Part shown: positions 1 through 6,530 of the stretch, in pieces
Layout of the letters: each line of letters starts with the position of its first letter
Numbering within the stretch: the first letter of the stretch is position 1
Assembly: GCA_002359465.1 (NCBI GenBank)
Contig: DENA01000014.1
Coordinates: 1 to 19,567 of the forward strand
Reading direction: 5' to 3'
DNA length: 19,567 nucleotides
Origin: Ruminococcaceae bacterium UBA2656
GTDB taxonomy: Bacteria > Bacillota > Clostridia > Oscillospirales > Acutalibacteraceae
Made by a program: the position numbers and the translations under genes
Notes under the pieces: model-generated
Seen by the model: only the letters and a program-made list of their open reading frames with translations
Databases searched by the model: none
What the model was told of the DNA's origin: nothing

Positions 1-45
1 ATATTATAATCATATGCTTATTGTATAAGCATATGATTATAATAT
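1..45. repeat. Perfect 20-bp inverted repeat upstream of psuK
   Basis: Positions 1-20 and 26-45 are exact reverse complements around the 5-nt loop ttgta (21-25). The arms are AT-rich and each contains ATTATAAT, so a TATAAT hexamer is readable on both strands (38-43 on +). There is no T-run after the right arm, which argues against a terminator for an upstream + strand gene. It lies about 60 bp before the psuK start, and psuK carries a DNA-binding domain, so an operator or promoter role is plausible but inferred. The repeat begins at the window edge and could extend further left. Confidence 0.85.
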
Positions 46-103
46 CAATAAAGCGGTTTTAACTTATTCTTCTTAGGCTGCTATCAGAAAGGAGGAGACT
101 CTT

Positions 104-1210
104 TTGACCAACAGGGAACAGGAAATCATTGAACTGATCCGGAAAAATCCGATGATTACCCAAAATGAGCTGTCGGAGATGCTTTCCATTACGCGTTCCT
201 CGGTCGCGGTGCATATCACCAACCTGATGAAAAAGGGCGTCATTAAAGGGAAATGCTATATTCTCAACGATGAGCCGTATGTCTGCGTGGTCGGCGGGGC
301 GAATGTCGACATTCAGGGCTTCCCCGGCGAGCGGCTGGTCATGAACGATTCCAATCCGGGCGCGGTAAAGATTTCGTTCGGCGGCGTAGGCAGAAACATT
401 GCCGAAAATATCAGCAGACTGGGAATACAGACAAAGCTGATCACCGCGGTCGGCAACGACGATTACGGCAGGGGGCTTTTGGAAGCCGCCGGAAAGTGCG
501 GCATGGATATGAAGCACTCGCTCGTATCGGACGAATACCCCACCCCCATTTACCTTTCCATTCTGGACGAGGAGGGCGACATGAAGGTCGCTATCTCCCA
601 GATGAACGTGCTTGAAAAGGTCACTCCGGAATTTATTGAAAACCGCAGGCAGCTGATTAAACGAGCGCAGCTCTGTGTAATCGACACAAACCTGCCGGAG
701 AAAACCCTTGCATTTTTGACGCAGGAATTCCCGGAAATGGATTTTTACCTTGATACGGTTTCCACCGCCAAGGCAGTGAAGGTGAAAAACATACTCGGCC
801 GCCTGCACACCATCAAGCCCAACCGTCTAGAAGCGGAAAAGCTTTCAGACATTAAAATAACCGATGAGGACAGTCTTCGCAGGTCTGGTGAATTTTTTTT
901 GAAGCAGGGTGTCAGGCGCGTGGTGATTTCCCTTGGCAGCAGGGGAACCTATTACCGCGACCGTGAAACCGAGTTCATTCTGGAAACAGAAAAGGCCAGA
1001 GTGGTGAACGCCACCGGCGCGGGCGACGCGTTTATGGCCGGTTTGGTTTACACAAGCCTAAACGGGATGGCGCCGGTGGAAACCATTCGGTTTTCAGCCG
1101 CGGCCTCAAAGCTTGCGCTCAGCCATGAAAATACGATCAATCCGGATATGTCCGTAGAAAATATCAATAAAATTATGGAGGAAAACGATCATGTTAAAAG
1201 ATTATCTTGA
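104..1210 (+). CDS. psuK: Pseudouridine kinase with N-terminal winged-helix domain (PfkB family)
   Basis: Predicted to phosphorylate pseudouridine to pseudouridine 5'-phosphate in the cytoplasm, the first step of pseudouridine salvage. The 368-aa product starts at TTG with a good Shine-Dalgarno (aaaggagga, about 88-96). Residues 1-55 look like a winged helix-turn-helix of the MarR/AsnC type, with a recognition helix near 29-45. Residues 60-360 are a PfkB/ribokinase fold: the start CVVGGANVDI, the substrate-binding GG segment FGGVGRN (92-98), and the ATP-site motif NATGAGDAF with catalytic Asp308. The gene overlaps psuG by 20 nt, which fixes the function better than the kinase fold alone, since PfkB kinases are hard to separate by sequence. 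The HTH fusion is known in Firmicutes members of this group and suggests autoregulation, possibly through the palindrome at 1-45. Confidence 0.88.
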   Translation: MTNREQEIIELIRKNPMITQNELSEMLSITRSSVAVHITNLMKKGVIKGKCYILNDEPYVCVVGGANVDIQGFPGERLVMNDSNPGAVKISFGGVGRNIAENISRLGIQTKLITAVGNDDYGRGLLEAAGKCGMDMKHSLVSDEYPTPIYLSILDEEGDMKVAISQMNVLEKVTPEFIENRRQLIKRAQLCVIDTNLPEKTLAFLTQEFPEMDFYLDTVSTAKAVKVKNILGRLHTIKPNRLEAEKLSDIKITDEDSLRRSGEFFLKQGVRRVVISLGSRGTYYRDRETEFILETEKARVVNATGAGDAFMAGLVYTSLNGMAPVETIRFSAAASKLALSHENTINPDMSVENINKIMEENDHVKRLS

Positions 1211-2108
1211 AATTAACGCCGGCGTGCAAAAGGCGCTGGATGCCGGCAAGCCCGTTGTGGCGCTGGAATCCACCATCATTTCCCACGGGATGCCCTACCC
1301 CCAGAACGTGGAAACGGCCCGCAACGTGGAAAAAATTATCCGCGAGCACGGCGCGGAGCCTGCCACCATCGCGATTATCGGCGGCAAAATCAAAATCGGC
1401 CTGACCGACGACGAGCTGGAGCACCTGGGTAAATGCAAAGGCGTCATCAAGACAAGCAGAAGGGACATTCCCTTTGTCATCGCCAAGAAAGCGGACGGCG
1501 CCGCCACGGTGGCGACAACCATGATTCTTGCGGCGCTGGCAGGCATCAAGGTCTTTGCCACCGGCGGCATCGGTGGCGTGCACAGGGGCGCGCAGGAAAC
1601 CTTTGATATTTCCGCCGACCTTGAGGAGCTTGCGAGAACGAATGTGGCCGTTGTGTGCGCGGGCGCAAAATCCATCCTCGATCTGAAACTGACGCTCGAA
1701 TATCTGGAAACACGCGGCGTGCCCGTTATCGGCTTCGGCACGGAGGAGCTTCCCGCCTTCTACACCAGAGAGAGCGGCTTTAAGGTAGACTACCGCGTCG
1801 ATTCGGAAAAAGAGCTTGCAGAGGCAATCAAAATCAAATGGGAAATGGGCATCAACGGCGGCCTGGTCATTGCGAACCCGATTCCCGAGCAGTACCAGAT
1901 GGACAAAGCGGTCATTGACAAGGCGATTGACGAGGCTTTGGCGGACGCCGCCCGCGAGGGGATTAAGGGCAAGGACACCACTCCCTACCTGCTCGCGAAA
2001 ATCAAGGAGATCACCGGCGGGGACAGCCTTGATTCCAACATCCGTCTGGTTTACAACAACGCGGCAGTCGGCGCAAATCTTGCGGTAGAGCTGGCAAAAT
2101 TACAGTAA
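1191..2108 (+). CDS. psuG: Pseudouridine-5'-phosphate glycosidase
   Basis: Cleaves the C-C glycosidic bond of pseudouridine 5'-phosphate to uracil and ribose 5-phosphate. The 305-aa length is normal for the family. Conserved segments are visible along the protein: ALESTIISHGMP (Glu26), IKTSRRDIP (Lys87), ATGGIGGVHRGA (124-134), FDISADL (Asp143), CAGAKSILD with the Schiff-base lysine Lys160, and LDSNIRLVYNNA (Asn283). These align with the active-site Glu, Lys, Asp, Lys and Asn of the E. coli enzyme with a constant offset of about six. The start ATG has the site atggagg 11-14 nt upstream inside the psuK 3' end; the two genes overlap by 20 nt and are translationally coupled. A strong terminator follows, so this is a two-gene operon. 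No nucleoside transporter is present next to it in the window. Confidence 0.95.
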   Translation: MLKDYLEINAGVQKALDAGKPVVALESTIISHGMPYPQNVETARNVEKIIREHGAEPATIAIIGGKIKIGLTDDELEHLGKCKGVIKTSRRDIPFVIAKKADGAATVATTMILAALAGIKVFATGGIGGVHRGAQETFDISADLEELARTNVAVVCAGAKSILDLKLTLEYLETRGVPVIGFGTEELPAFYTRESGFKVDYRVDSEKELAEAIKIKWEMGINGGLVIANPIPEQYQMDKAVIDKAIDEALADAAREGIKGKDTTPYLLAKIKEITGGDSLDSNIRLVYNNAAVGANLAVELAKLQ

Positions 2109-2113
2109 CCGCA

Positions 2114-2141
2114 TTGACCGGCATTGAAAAACGCCGGTCAA
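2114..2141 (+). other. Inverted repeat directly after psuG
   Basis: TTGACCGGC (2114-2122) pairs perfectly with GCCGGTCAA (2133-2141) around a 10-nt loop. It has no T-run and abuts the terminator hairpin that follows, giving two stems in tandem. It probably protects the 3' end or assists termination. Confidence 0.5.
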
Positions 2142-2182
2142 AAGCGGCATCACACCAAACGTGTGATGCCGCTTTCTTTTTT
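2141..2182 (+). terminator. Rho-independent terminator of psuKG
   Basis: A perfect 15-bp stem (2141-2155 with 2161-2175, loop caaac) is followed by ctttttt (2176-2182). Read on the minus strand the stem ends in TTTTGACC, so it may also weakly terminate the leftward rhamnulokinase transcript arriving from 2217. This is the only structure between the two convergent genes. Confidence 0.92.
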
Positions 2183-2216
2183 ATTCCATAAGGACATAGC
2201 TGTATTGCGTGTTGTT

Positions 2217-3698
2217 TTACGGAAGCTGGTAGCGCGTTTTGAAGCCCTCGTATACTTCATCCCAGATTTCAGGCTGGCGCGGTGTGTACTGCCTGATGTC
2301 GGAGGAAAGGCGAATCAGTTTTCTTCCCTCTTCAATCCCGGAAAGCTCCCCGTGCGCGATCAGCTGAACCATCAGGTTGCCTAACGCGGTCGCGTCCGCA
2401 GGACCGGCGACGACCGGCTTGTTCGAGGCATCCGCCGCCAGCTGACAGAGAAACGCATCCTGTGACCCGCCGCCCACGATATGGATCACCGGCAGTTGTT
2501 TATCGGTCACCCGCTCCAGGCATTCTATCGCCCACCGGTATTTCAGCGCCAGGCTTTCCAGCACACAGCGGACAATTTCTCCGATGCTTTCCGGTATTGC
2601 GCCGTATTTCTCCCTGCATTTTTCCTGAATTTTCTGCGGCATGTTGCCGGGCCGGAAAAAGGCGATGTCGTCGGGGTCGATTAAAAACGCAAACGGCTTG
2701 GCTCCCCTGGCCAGTTCCCCCAGCTCGTCAAAAGTAAGGTTGTGATTCTGTGAAGCCAGGCAAGACTGCACTTCCTGCAAAATCCACAGGCCCATAATGC
2801 TTTTGACCATCCGGTGATGGCTGCCCTGATAACCGCCTTCGTTGGCTATATTATACCGATAGGTGTACTCACTGATAATGGGGGACGATACTTCTGTTCC
2901 GACCAGCGACCATGTACCGCTGCTGATTATCGCGCAGTCACCGGCGCACGGCGCGGACAGGTAGGCGGAGGCCGTGTCGTGTTCGCACACGGACACAACC
3001 GGAAAAGAAGAGATATGGAGGCTGTCACAAAGTTCTTTTTTCACCCCGCCGACAAAGGTCCCGGGGAACACAATGGGAGCCAGAAGGCTTTCCGGTATCT
3101 GATAAGCGGACAGAATCTTTCTGTTCCAGCTTTTCTTTTCAAAGTCATACATTTCGCTTACGGAGGAAATCGTATATTCCGACACTGCCTGTCCGGTTAA
3201 AAACTGAATCAGCAGGTCCGGAACCAAAAGCATTTTATAAGCGTTCTGCAGCATAAAAGTCTGCCCCGCCTGTACCATGGAGGCAAGGTGCATCAGCGTG
3301 TTGCTGGGGGCCACCTGATTGCCGGACAGCCGGTGCCTTTGCTGCGGCGGCATAACCCTGTCAATTTGCCGTCTGTAGCGGGTGGTTCTGCCGTCCCTGT
3401 AGCAGTGAACGGGGGAAAGCAGGTCACCGCAGGGGTCAATCAATCCAAAATCATTGGAGAAGGAATCCAGTCCGGCGGAAGAAATGCGGCCGCACGCCTG
3501 GGCGGACGCCTTCTGAATTCCTTCCAGCAAATTGGAGTATATGGAAATGATATTCCAGAATAAAGAGTCGTTGATGGCCGTGCTGCTGTTTTTAAAGCTG
3601 TGCACTTTTTGGACGGAAAGGCGGCTGCCAGAGTAACTGCCCAAAAAAACTTTTCCGCTGCTGCCGCCCAGATCAAACGCGATTGTGTTCATACTCAT
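2217..3698 (-). CDS. rhaB: Rhamnulokinase-like FGGY-family sugar kinase
   Basis: ATP-dependent ketose kinase; RhaB makes L-rhamnulose 1-phosphate. The 493-aa protein has the two FGGY actin-like lobes. The N-terminal phosphate loop is FDLGGSSGK (8-16), the catalytic base motif is CEHDTASAY with Asp241, followed by ISSGTWSLVG (258-267), which is characteristic of the rhamnulokinase branch; the C-lobe has HIVGGGSQDAFLCQLAAD. Start ATG 3698 is preceded by gaggtcg about 8-10 nt upstream; a second ATG lies two codons in. It is the last gene of the leftward transcript, 20 nt after the DeoR-type regulator, with which it is clearly cotranscribed. No L-rhamnose isomerase is in the window and the aldolase upstream is FucA-sized, so the real substrate may be another ketose such as L-fuculose. 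Family certain, substrate not. Confidence 0.8.
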   Translation of the reverse strand: MSMNTIAFDLGGSSGKVFLGSYSGSRLSVQKVHSFKNSSTAINDSLFWNIISIYSNLLEGIQKASAQACGRISSAGLDSFSNDFGLIDPCGDLLSPVHCYRDGRTTRYRRQIDRVMPPQQRHRLSGNQVAPSNTLMHLASMVQAGQTFMLQNAYKMLLVPDLLIQFLTGQAVSEYTISSVSEMYDFEKKSWNRKILSAYQIPESLLAPIVFPGTFVGGVKKELCDSLHISSFPVVSVCEHDTASAYLSAPCAGDCAIISSGTWSLVGTEVSSPIISEYTYRYNIANEGGYQGSHHRMVKSIMGLWILQEVQSCLASQNHNLTFDELGELARGAKPFAFLIDPDDIAFFRPGNMPQKIQEKCREKYGAIPESIGEIVRCVLESLALKYRWAIECLERVTDKQLPVIHIVGGGSQDAFLCQLAADASNKPVVAGPADATALGNLMVQLIAHGELSGIEEGRKLIRLSSDIRQYTPRQPEIWDEVYEGFKTRYQLP

Positions 3699-3718
3699 TT
3701 GATTTCGACCTCATCAGG

Positions 3719-4498
3719 CTATTTTTTTGCGATATCCAGCGTTACATCGTATCTGTCAAGATATTTCAGCTTGCTCACGTCGGCTTTTTCATCGGTGATA
3801 ATGGTTTTGACCGAAGCAAAATCCGACAGGCCGACCGTACCAACCTCGGAAAATTTCGTATAATCGGCAAGAATATACACTTCCTTGGAAAGGCTCAGCA
3901 TCTGCCGTTTGGTATCCACTTCATAGACGCTGCTGTCGGTGAGCATTGTATTGGGATCAATCCCTTTGCAGGAAACAAAGGCTTTATCGGGGTAAAAGGA
4001 TTTTGCGTTGGCCTGTGAAATACTTCCGTACATTGAAAAATTGGTGCTGCGGAAAATTCCGCCCAGACAGATCATTAGCAAATTGTTGTTTTTCAGGGAA
4101 GCGGACTCAATCAAAAGCTGAATGGAATTGGTTACAATAGTAACCCTGAGGGACTTGTCAATGTACTTCAATAGATTGGATGTTGTGGAACTGTTGTCTA
4201 TAAAGATGGTATCTCCGTCGCAGATATACTGCGCGGCGCGCTTGCAGATAATATTTTTTTCCTCGAACCGCTGTACGCCGCGTACCAGCAGCGGATATTC
4301 CTGAACACCCTTGCTGCTTTCCGTAAAAACGGCGCCGCCGTGCGTTCTTTTTACAAAACCGTCCGCTTCCAGTTCCCTCAGGTCCCGCCTGATTGTCTCT
4401 TTTGAAGCTCCGAACATTTCGGCTAAAACATTTACATCTACTTTGTTGTTCTTTTCCAGCAAACTGATGATTTCGGCTTTCCGCTCTATCGTATACAT
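3719..4498 (-). CDS. DeoR/GlpR-family sugar-responsive transcriptional regulator
   Basis: Probable repressor of this sugar locus whose effector would be a phosphorylated sugar intermediate. The 259-aa product has the DeoR N-terminal HTH at about 1-55 (ERKAEIISLLEKNNKV, then ASKETIRRDLRELEADG as the recognition region, then KRTHGGAV) and the C-terminal DeoRC sugar-phosphate-sensing domain of ISOCOT fold (FIDNSSTTSNLL, then TIVTNSI). I chose ATG 4498 because ggagtgag sits 8 nt upstream; the in-frame TTG at 4516 lies on the wrong side of that site. It lies between the aldolase and the rhamnulokinase and has its own extended -10 promoter with a palindrome near the start point, consistent with autoregulation. 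Which promoters it controls is inference. Confidence 0.9.
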   Translation of the reverse strand: MYTIERKAEIISLLEKNNKVDVNVLAEMFGASKETIRRDLRELEADGFVKRTHGGAVFTESSKGVQEYPLLVRGVQRFEEKNIICKRAAQYICDGDTIFIDNSSTTSNLLKYIDKSLRVTIVTNSIQLLIESASLKNNNLLMICLGGIFRSTNFSMYGSISQANAKSFYPDKAFVSCKGIDPNTMLTDSSVYEVDTKRQMLSLSKEVYILADYTKFSEVGTVGLSDFASVKTIITDEKADVSKLKYLDRYDVTLDIAKK

Positions 4499-4516
4499 TG
4501 AACTCACTCCAAACAA

Positions 4517-4530
4517 GTATTCTAAAATAC
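4517..4530. promoter_or_regulatory. Small palindrome at predicted deoR transcription start
   Basis: GTATT-ctaa-AATAC is a 5-bp inverted repeat placed around +1 of the predicted deoR promoter and 19 bp before the start codon. Position fits an autoregulatory operator, but the motif is short and AT-rich. Confidence 0.35.
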
Positions 4531-4534
4531 AATT

Positions 4535-4563
4535 ATTATATCATATTTCAGATATACTCTCCA
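4535..4563 (-). promoter_or_regulatory. Internal promoter for deoR-rhaB
   Basis: On the minus strand TATAAT (4540-4535) is preceded by TGA, making an extended -10, and has a weak -35 TGGAGA (4563-4558) at 17-bp spacing. It lies in the 87-bp gap between the aldolase and the regulator, so regulator and kinase may be transcribed independently of the kinase-aldolase pair. Confidence 0.6.
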
Positions 4564-4585
4564 TGTATTTTGTAAAGTTGCCGAA

Positions 4586-5191
4586 CTAGATTGAATTCTT
4601 AAAGATGTTGCACATTGCATCGGTCTCAATTCTCTCAAGCATGCTGTAGGCCATATGGATATCCGGGCCGGAAACCACCACGCCGTGCAGGGGAAGAATA
4701 CAGCCGATCGGCTGCCGGCTGGCAAGCTCACGCCGGTCCTCCCAGTATTTATAGACCGCCTCGGAGAGCTCCGGGGTATACGCCTTGGTGTAAGGGATGC
4801 AGTCCACCGGACCGCGCTTCATGGTCGCCTCGGTTATATTGGGAATGCTCTTGCTCTGGGACGCGTAAACCATGCAGTACTGCGGATGCGCATGGATGGT
4901 GCAGCCGATATAATCGAAGTTTTTCAGGATCAGCATATGCATATGGCCTTCCCTTGAAAGCTTTCCGGTTCCCTCCAGAATATTCATATCGTAATCGATC
5001 AGAAGGAAATCCTCTTCTTTCAGTTCACAGAAATGCCGCTCCGACATCAGGGACGGAGTAATCAGAATCCGGTTGTCCGCAACTTTCACGGCAAAATTGC
5101 CGCCGGCGGAATTCGTCAGCCTTCTGTCCCACATATAATGCGCGACCTTCACCATTTCTCTTCTTTCTTCGATATAGGATAAATTGCTCAT
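4586..5191 (-). CDS. Class II (zinc) aldolase, FucA/AraD-like family
   Basis: Likely cleaves a ketose 1-phosphate to dihydroxyacetone phosphate and an aldehyde; the same fold also includes pentulose-phosphate epimerases and decarboxylases. At 201 aa it is close to L-fuculose-1-phosphate aldolase (about 215) and shorter than RhaD (about 275). The metal ligands HAH (His100, His102) and His169 in LPLHGVV, plus the acidic catalytic residue Glu81 in SREGHMH, sit at FucA spacing; SAGGNFAVK (28-36) is the phosphate-binding segment. The site aaggaagagg precedes ATG 5191, 15 nt after the upstream kinase gene. The nearby FGGY kinase could make its ketose-1-phosphate substrate. An exact substrate cannot be read from the sequence. 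Confidence 0.85.
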   Translation of the reverse strand: MSNLSYIEERREMVKVAHYMWDRRLTNSAGGNFAVKVADNRILITPSLMSERHFCELKEEDFLLIDYDMNILEGTGKLSREGHMHMLILKNFDYIGCTIHAHPQYCMVYASQSKSIPNITEATMKRGPVDCIPYTKAYTPELSEAVYKYWEDRRELASRQPIGCILPLHGVVVSGPDIHMAYSMLERIETDAMCNIFKNSI

Positions 5192-5206
5192 AGTAGACCT
5201 CTTCCT

Positions 5207-6139
5207 TTATTTTAATTTGATAATCTGCACTTTTTCCAGAAGGTTTTTCGCCCGTTCCGGGTCAAAGCCGACCGAAACCTCGGATTCAGCAGTCGCCGCG
5301 GAAACAGCGGTCGCAATCCGGATCGTTTCCTCAATGGGCTTGTTCTCCTGAAAGCCATAAACCAGACCGGATAAATAACAGTCCCCGCAGCCGATGGTGT
5401 TTTTTACATTTACGACCGGCGGCGTAATTTTATAAATCTGCGTCCCGTATTTTACAATGGAGCCCCTGCCTCCGAGCGACACGGCAATCACAGTGATGTT
5501 GTACTTATCCAGACTGAACAGCGCTTCAATAATCTCTTCGTCGCTTTTTAATTCCCGCCCGCACAGGGATGAAAGCTCATCCAGATTCGGCTTAATCAGA
5601 AAAGGGGATGTTTTTACGCATTTTGCAAGGCTGTCCCCGCTCGTGTCCAGAAATATCTTCAGCTGTTTGTCGGACAGCGCATTCAGAATGTCGTTGTAAA
5701 TCATCGGGTTGCTGCAGTTGGACGCGTCCCCGGAAAGCACCAGATACTCCCCGTGCTGAATCTTCTGCTGCATTTGCGCAGTCAGACTGCTTAGATGTCC
5801 GGACGAAAGGGTAACCCCCTTGTCCGCTATAATGGTACAGTCATTCGTGTCTTCTATTAAAAGGTAATTCGTACGGCTTTCATGGCCATCCTCCCAAATG
5901 AAGGATTCCTCCACCCTGCTTTTGCCCAGCACATTAATAATTTCTTTTCCTGTATTGCCAAAGCAAATTCCAAACGCCCTGTTCTCTGCGCCGAGGATGC
6001 CAAGGTTGATGGATACGTGAGTTCCTTTGCCGCCGATGACGGATTGTGTGTTTTTAATTCGGTTGGTACAGTTCTTTTTCAAATCTGTAAGAAAGATTAC
6101 TCTGTCAATTGCTGGATTCAACGTCAGCGTATTAATCAC
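5207..6139 (-). CDS. PfkB-family kinase of the 1-phosphofructokinase / tagatose-6-phosphate kinase type
   Basis: Predicted to add a second phosphate to a sugar phosphate (for example fructose 1-phosphate or tagatose 6-phosphate to the 1,6-bisphosphate). The 310-aa product begins NTLTLNPAIDRV, the FruK/LacC signature, with GGKGTHVSINLGILG at 36-50, IKPNLDEL at 182-189, and the anion-hole/catalytic motif at 248-253 with Asp253. I chose GTG 6139 since aaaggag lies 10 nt upstream and the family signature follows at once; the ATG at 6181 would add 14 non-family residues before the ribosome site. The motif reads NTIGCGD where DTxGAGD is usual, an uncommon change that keeps the catalytic Asp. It is first in the leftward transcript, directly behind a strong predicted promoter, with the aldolase 15 nt downstream. 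Confidence 0.83.
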   Translation of the reverse strand: MINTLTLNPAIDRVIFLTDLKKNCTNRIKNTQSVIGGKGTHVSINLGILGAENRAFGICFGNTGKEIINVLGKSRVEESFIWEDGHESRTNYLLIEDTNDCTIIADKGVTLSSGHLSSLTAQMQQKIQHGEYLVLSGDASNCSNPMIYNDILNALSDKQLKIFLDTSGDSLAKCVKTSPFLIKPNLDELSSLCGRELKSDEEIIEALFSLDKYNITVIAVSLGGRGSIVKYGTQIYKITPPVVNVKNTIGCGDCYLSGLVYGFQENKPIEETIRIATAVSAATAESEVSVGFDPERAKNLLEKVQIIKLK

Positions 6140-6161
6140 AAATGGTATACTCCTTTCGTTA

Positions 6162-6189
6162 AAACGTTTATATTCAAACATCCGTTTAT
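6162..6189. promoter_or_regulatory. Operator-like repeats in the leader of the leftward operon
   Basis: AAACGTTT (6162-6169) is an 8-bp palindrome identical to the core of the operator on the rightward side. CGTTTAT is repeated directly at 6165-6171 and 6183-6189, 18 bp start to start, just under two helical turns. All lie downstream of the predicted start point near 6197. The CG-centred palindrome resembles LacI-family operators, including RbsR/PurR types, and is a partial match to the CcpA cre consensus. Confidence 0.55.
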
Positions 6190-6203
6190 GTGTCTATGGT
6201 CAA

Positions 6204-6232
6204 ATTATAGCACCTGAGTTTCCGATTTGCAA
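6204..6232 (-). promoter_or_regulatory. Promoter of the leftward kinase-aldolase operon
   Basis: On the minus strand -35 TTGCAA (6232-6227), a 17-bp spacer and a consensus -10 TATAAT (6209-6204) predict a start near 6197 and a leader of roughly 58 nt. The hexamers and spacing are the same as those of the divergent promoter at 6419-6447. Confidence 0.8.
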
Positions 6233-6418
6233 CACGATATTGAAATTTATGGTCTTTTGGTCTTATCTCACAATTTATATGCGATTAAATTATTAATAAT
6301 GACATATATTCATTAATTTTTATAATTTGCATTCATTTTTTATTATAAATAATCTACATAATTATAAGGATTTGTTTGTTTTATTTGCATAATTCATTAT
6401 TTTTTTAAAAGCTTTCTA
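6233..6418. other. AT-rich spacer between divergent promoters
   Basis: About 190 bp of strongly AT-rich DNA with many short A- and T-runs separates the two -35 hexamers. It holds no open reading frame or RNA gene that I can support. It may act as UP elements or as bent DNA that helps repressors on either side contact one another; this is inferred from composition only. Confidence 0.5.
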
Positions 6419-6447
6419 TTGCAAATTCTAATTGCAGATGTTATAAT
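6419..6447 (+). promoter_or_regulatory. Promoter of the rightward ABC importer operon
   Basis: -35 TTGCAA (6419-6424), a 17-bp spacer and a consensus -10 TATAAT (6442-6447) predict a start near 6454 and a leader of about 77 nt before the ATPase gene. Confidence 0.82.
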
Positions 6448-6458
6448 CCAAATGTAAT

Positions 6459-6468
6459 CAAACGTTTG
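6459..6468. promoter_or_regulatory. Operator-like palindrome CAAACGTTTG
   Basis: A perfect 10-bp palindrome sits about 5 bp downstream of the predicted start point, the classic place for a repressor to block initiation. The CG-centred form is typical of LacI-family sites. Its AAACGTTT core recurs at 6162-6169 behind the opposite promoter. Confidence 0.6.
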
Positions 6469-6481
6469 TATGTGTGTGTTT

Positions 6482-6499
6482 TGGGAAATTGAGTTCCCA
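6482..6499 (+). other. Leader hairpin upstream of the ABC ATPase gene
   Basis: TGGGAA (6482-6487) pairs with TTCCCA (6494-6499) around a 6-nt loop, between the predicted start point and the ribosome binding site. It is a small stem that may stabilise the 5' end; it does not cover the ribosome site. Confidence 0.35.
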
Positions 6500-6530
6500 T
6501 ATTATATCACATGTAAAGGGGGAAGCCAAA

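Noticed and set aside
59..808. Minus-strand open frame of 249 codons opposite psuK
   Set aside because: psuK has a clear ribosome site and PfkB motifs; the antisense product has none.
6455..6472. Catabolite-responsive element (cre) for CcpA
   Set aside because: Against the core TGNAANCGNTNNCA the best reading has about three mismatches (about two at 6159-6172), so I report it as a LacI-type palindrome and leave CcpA only as an alternative.
6474..6530. N-terminal extension of the ABC ATPase to the GTG at 6474
   Set aside because: The added residues resemble no ATPase start, and a clear ribosome site lies just before ATG 6531.
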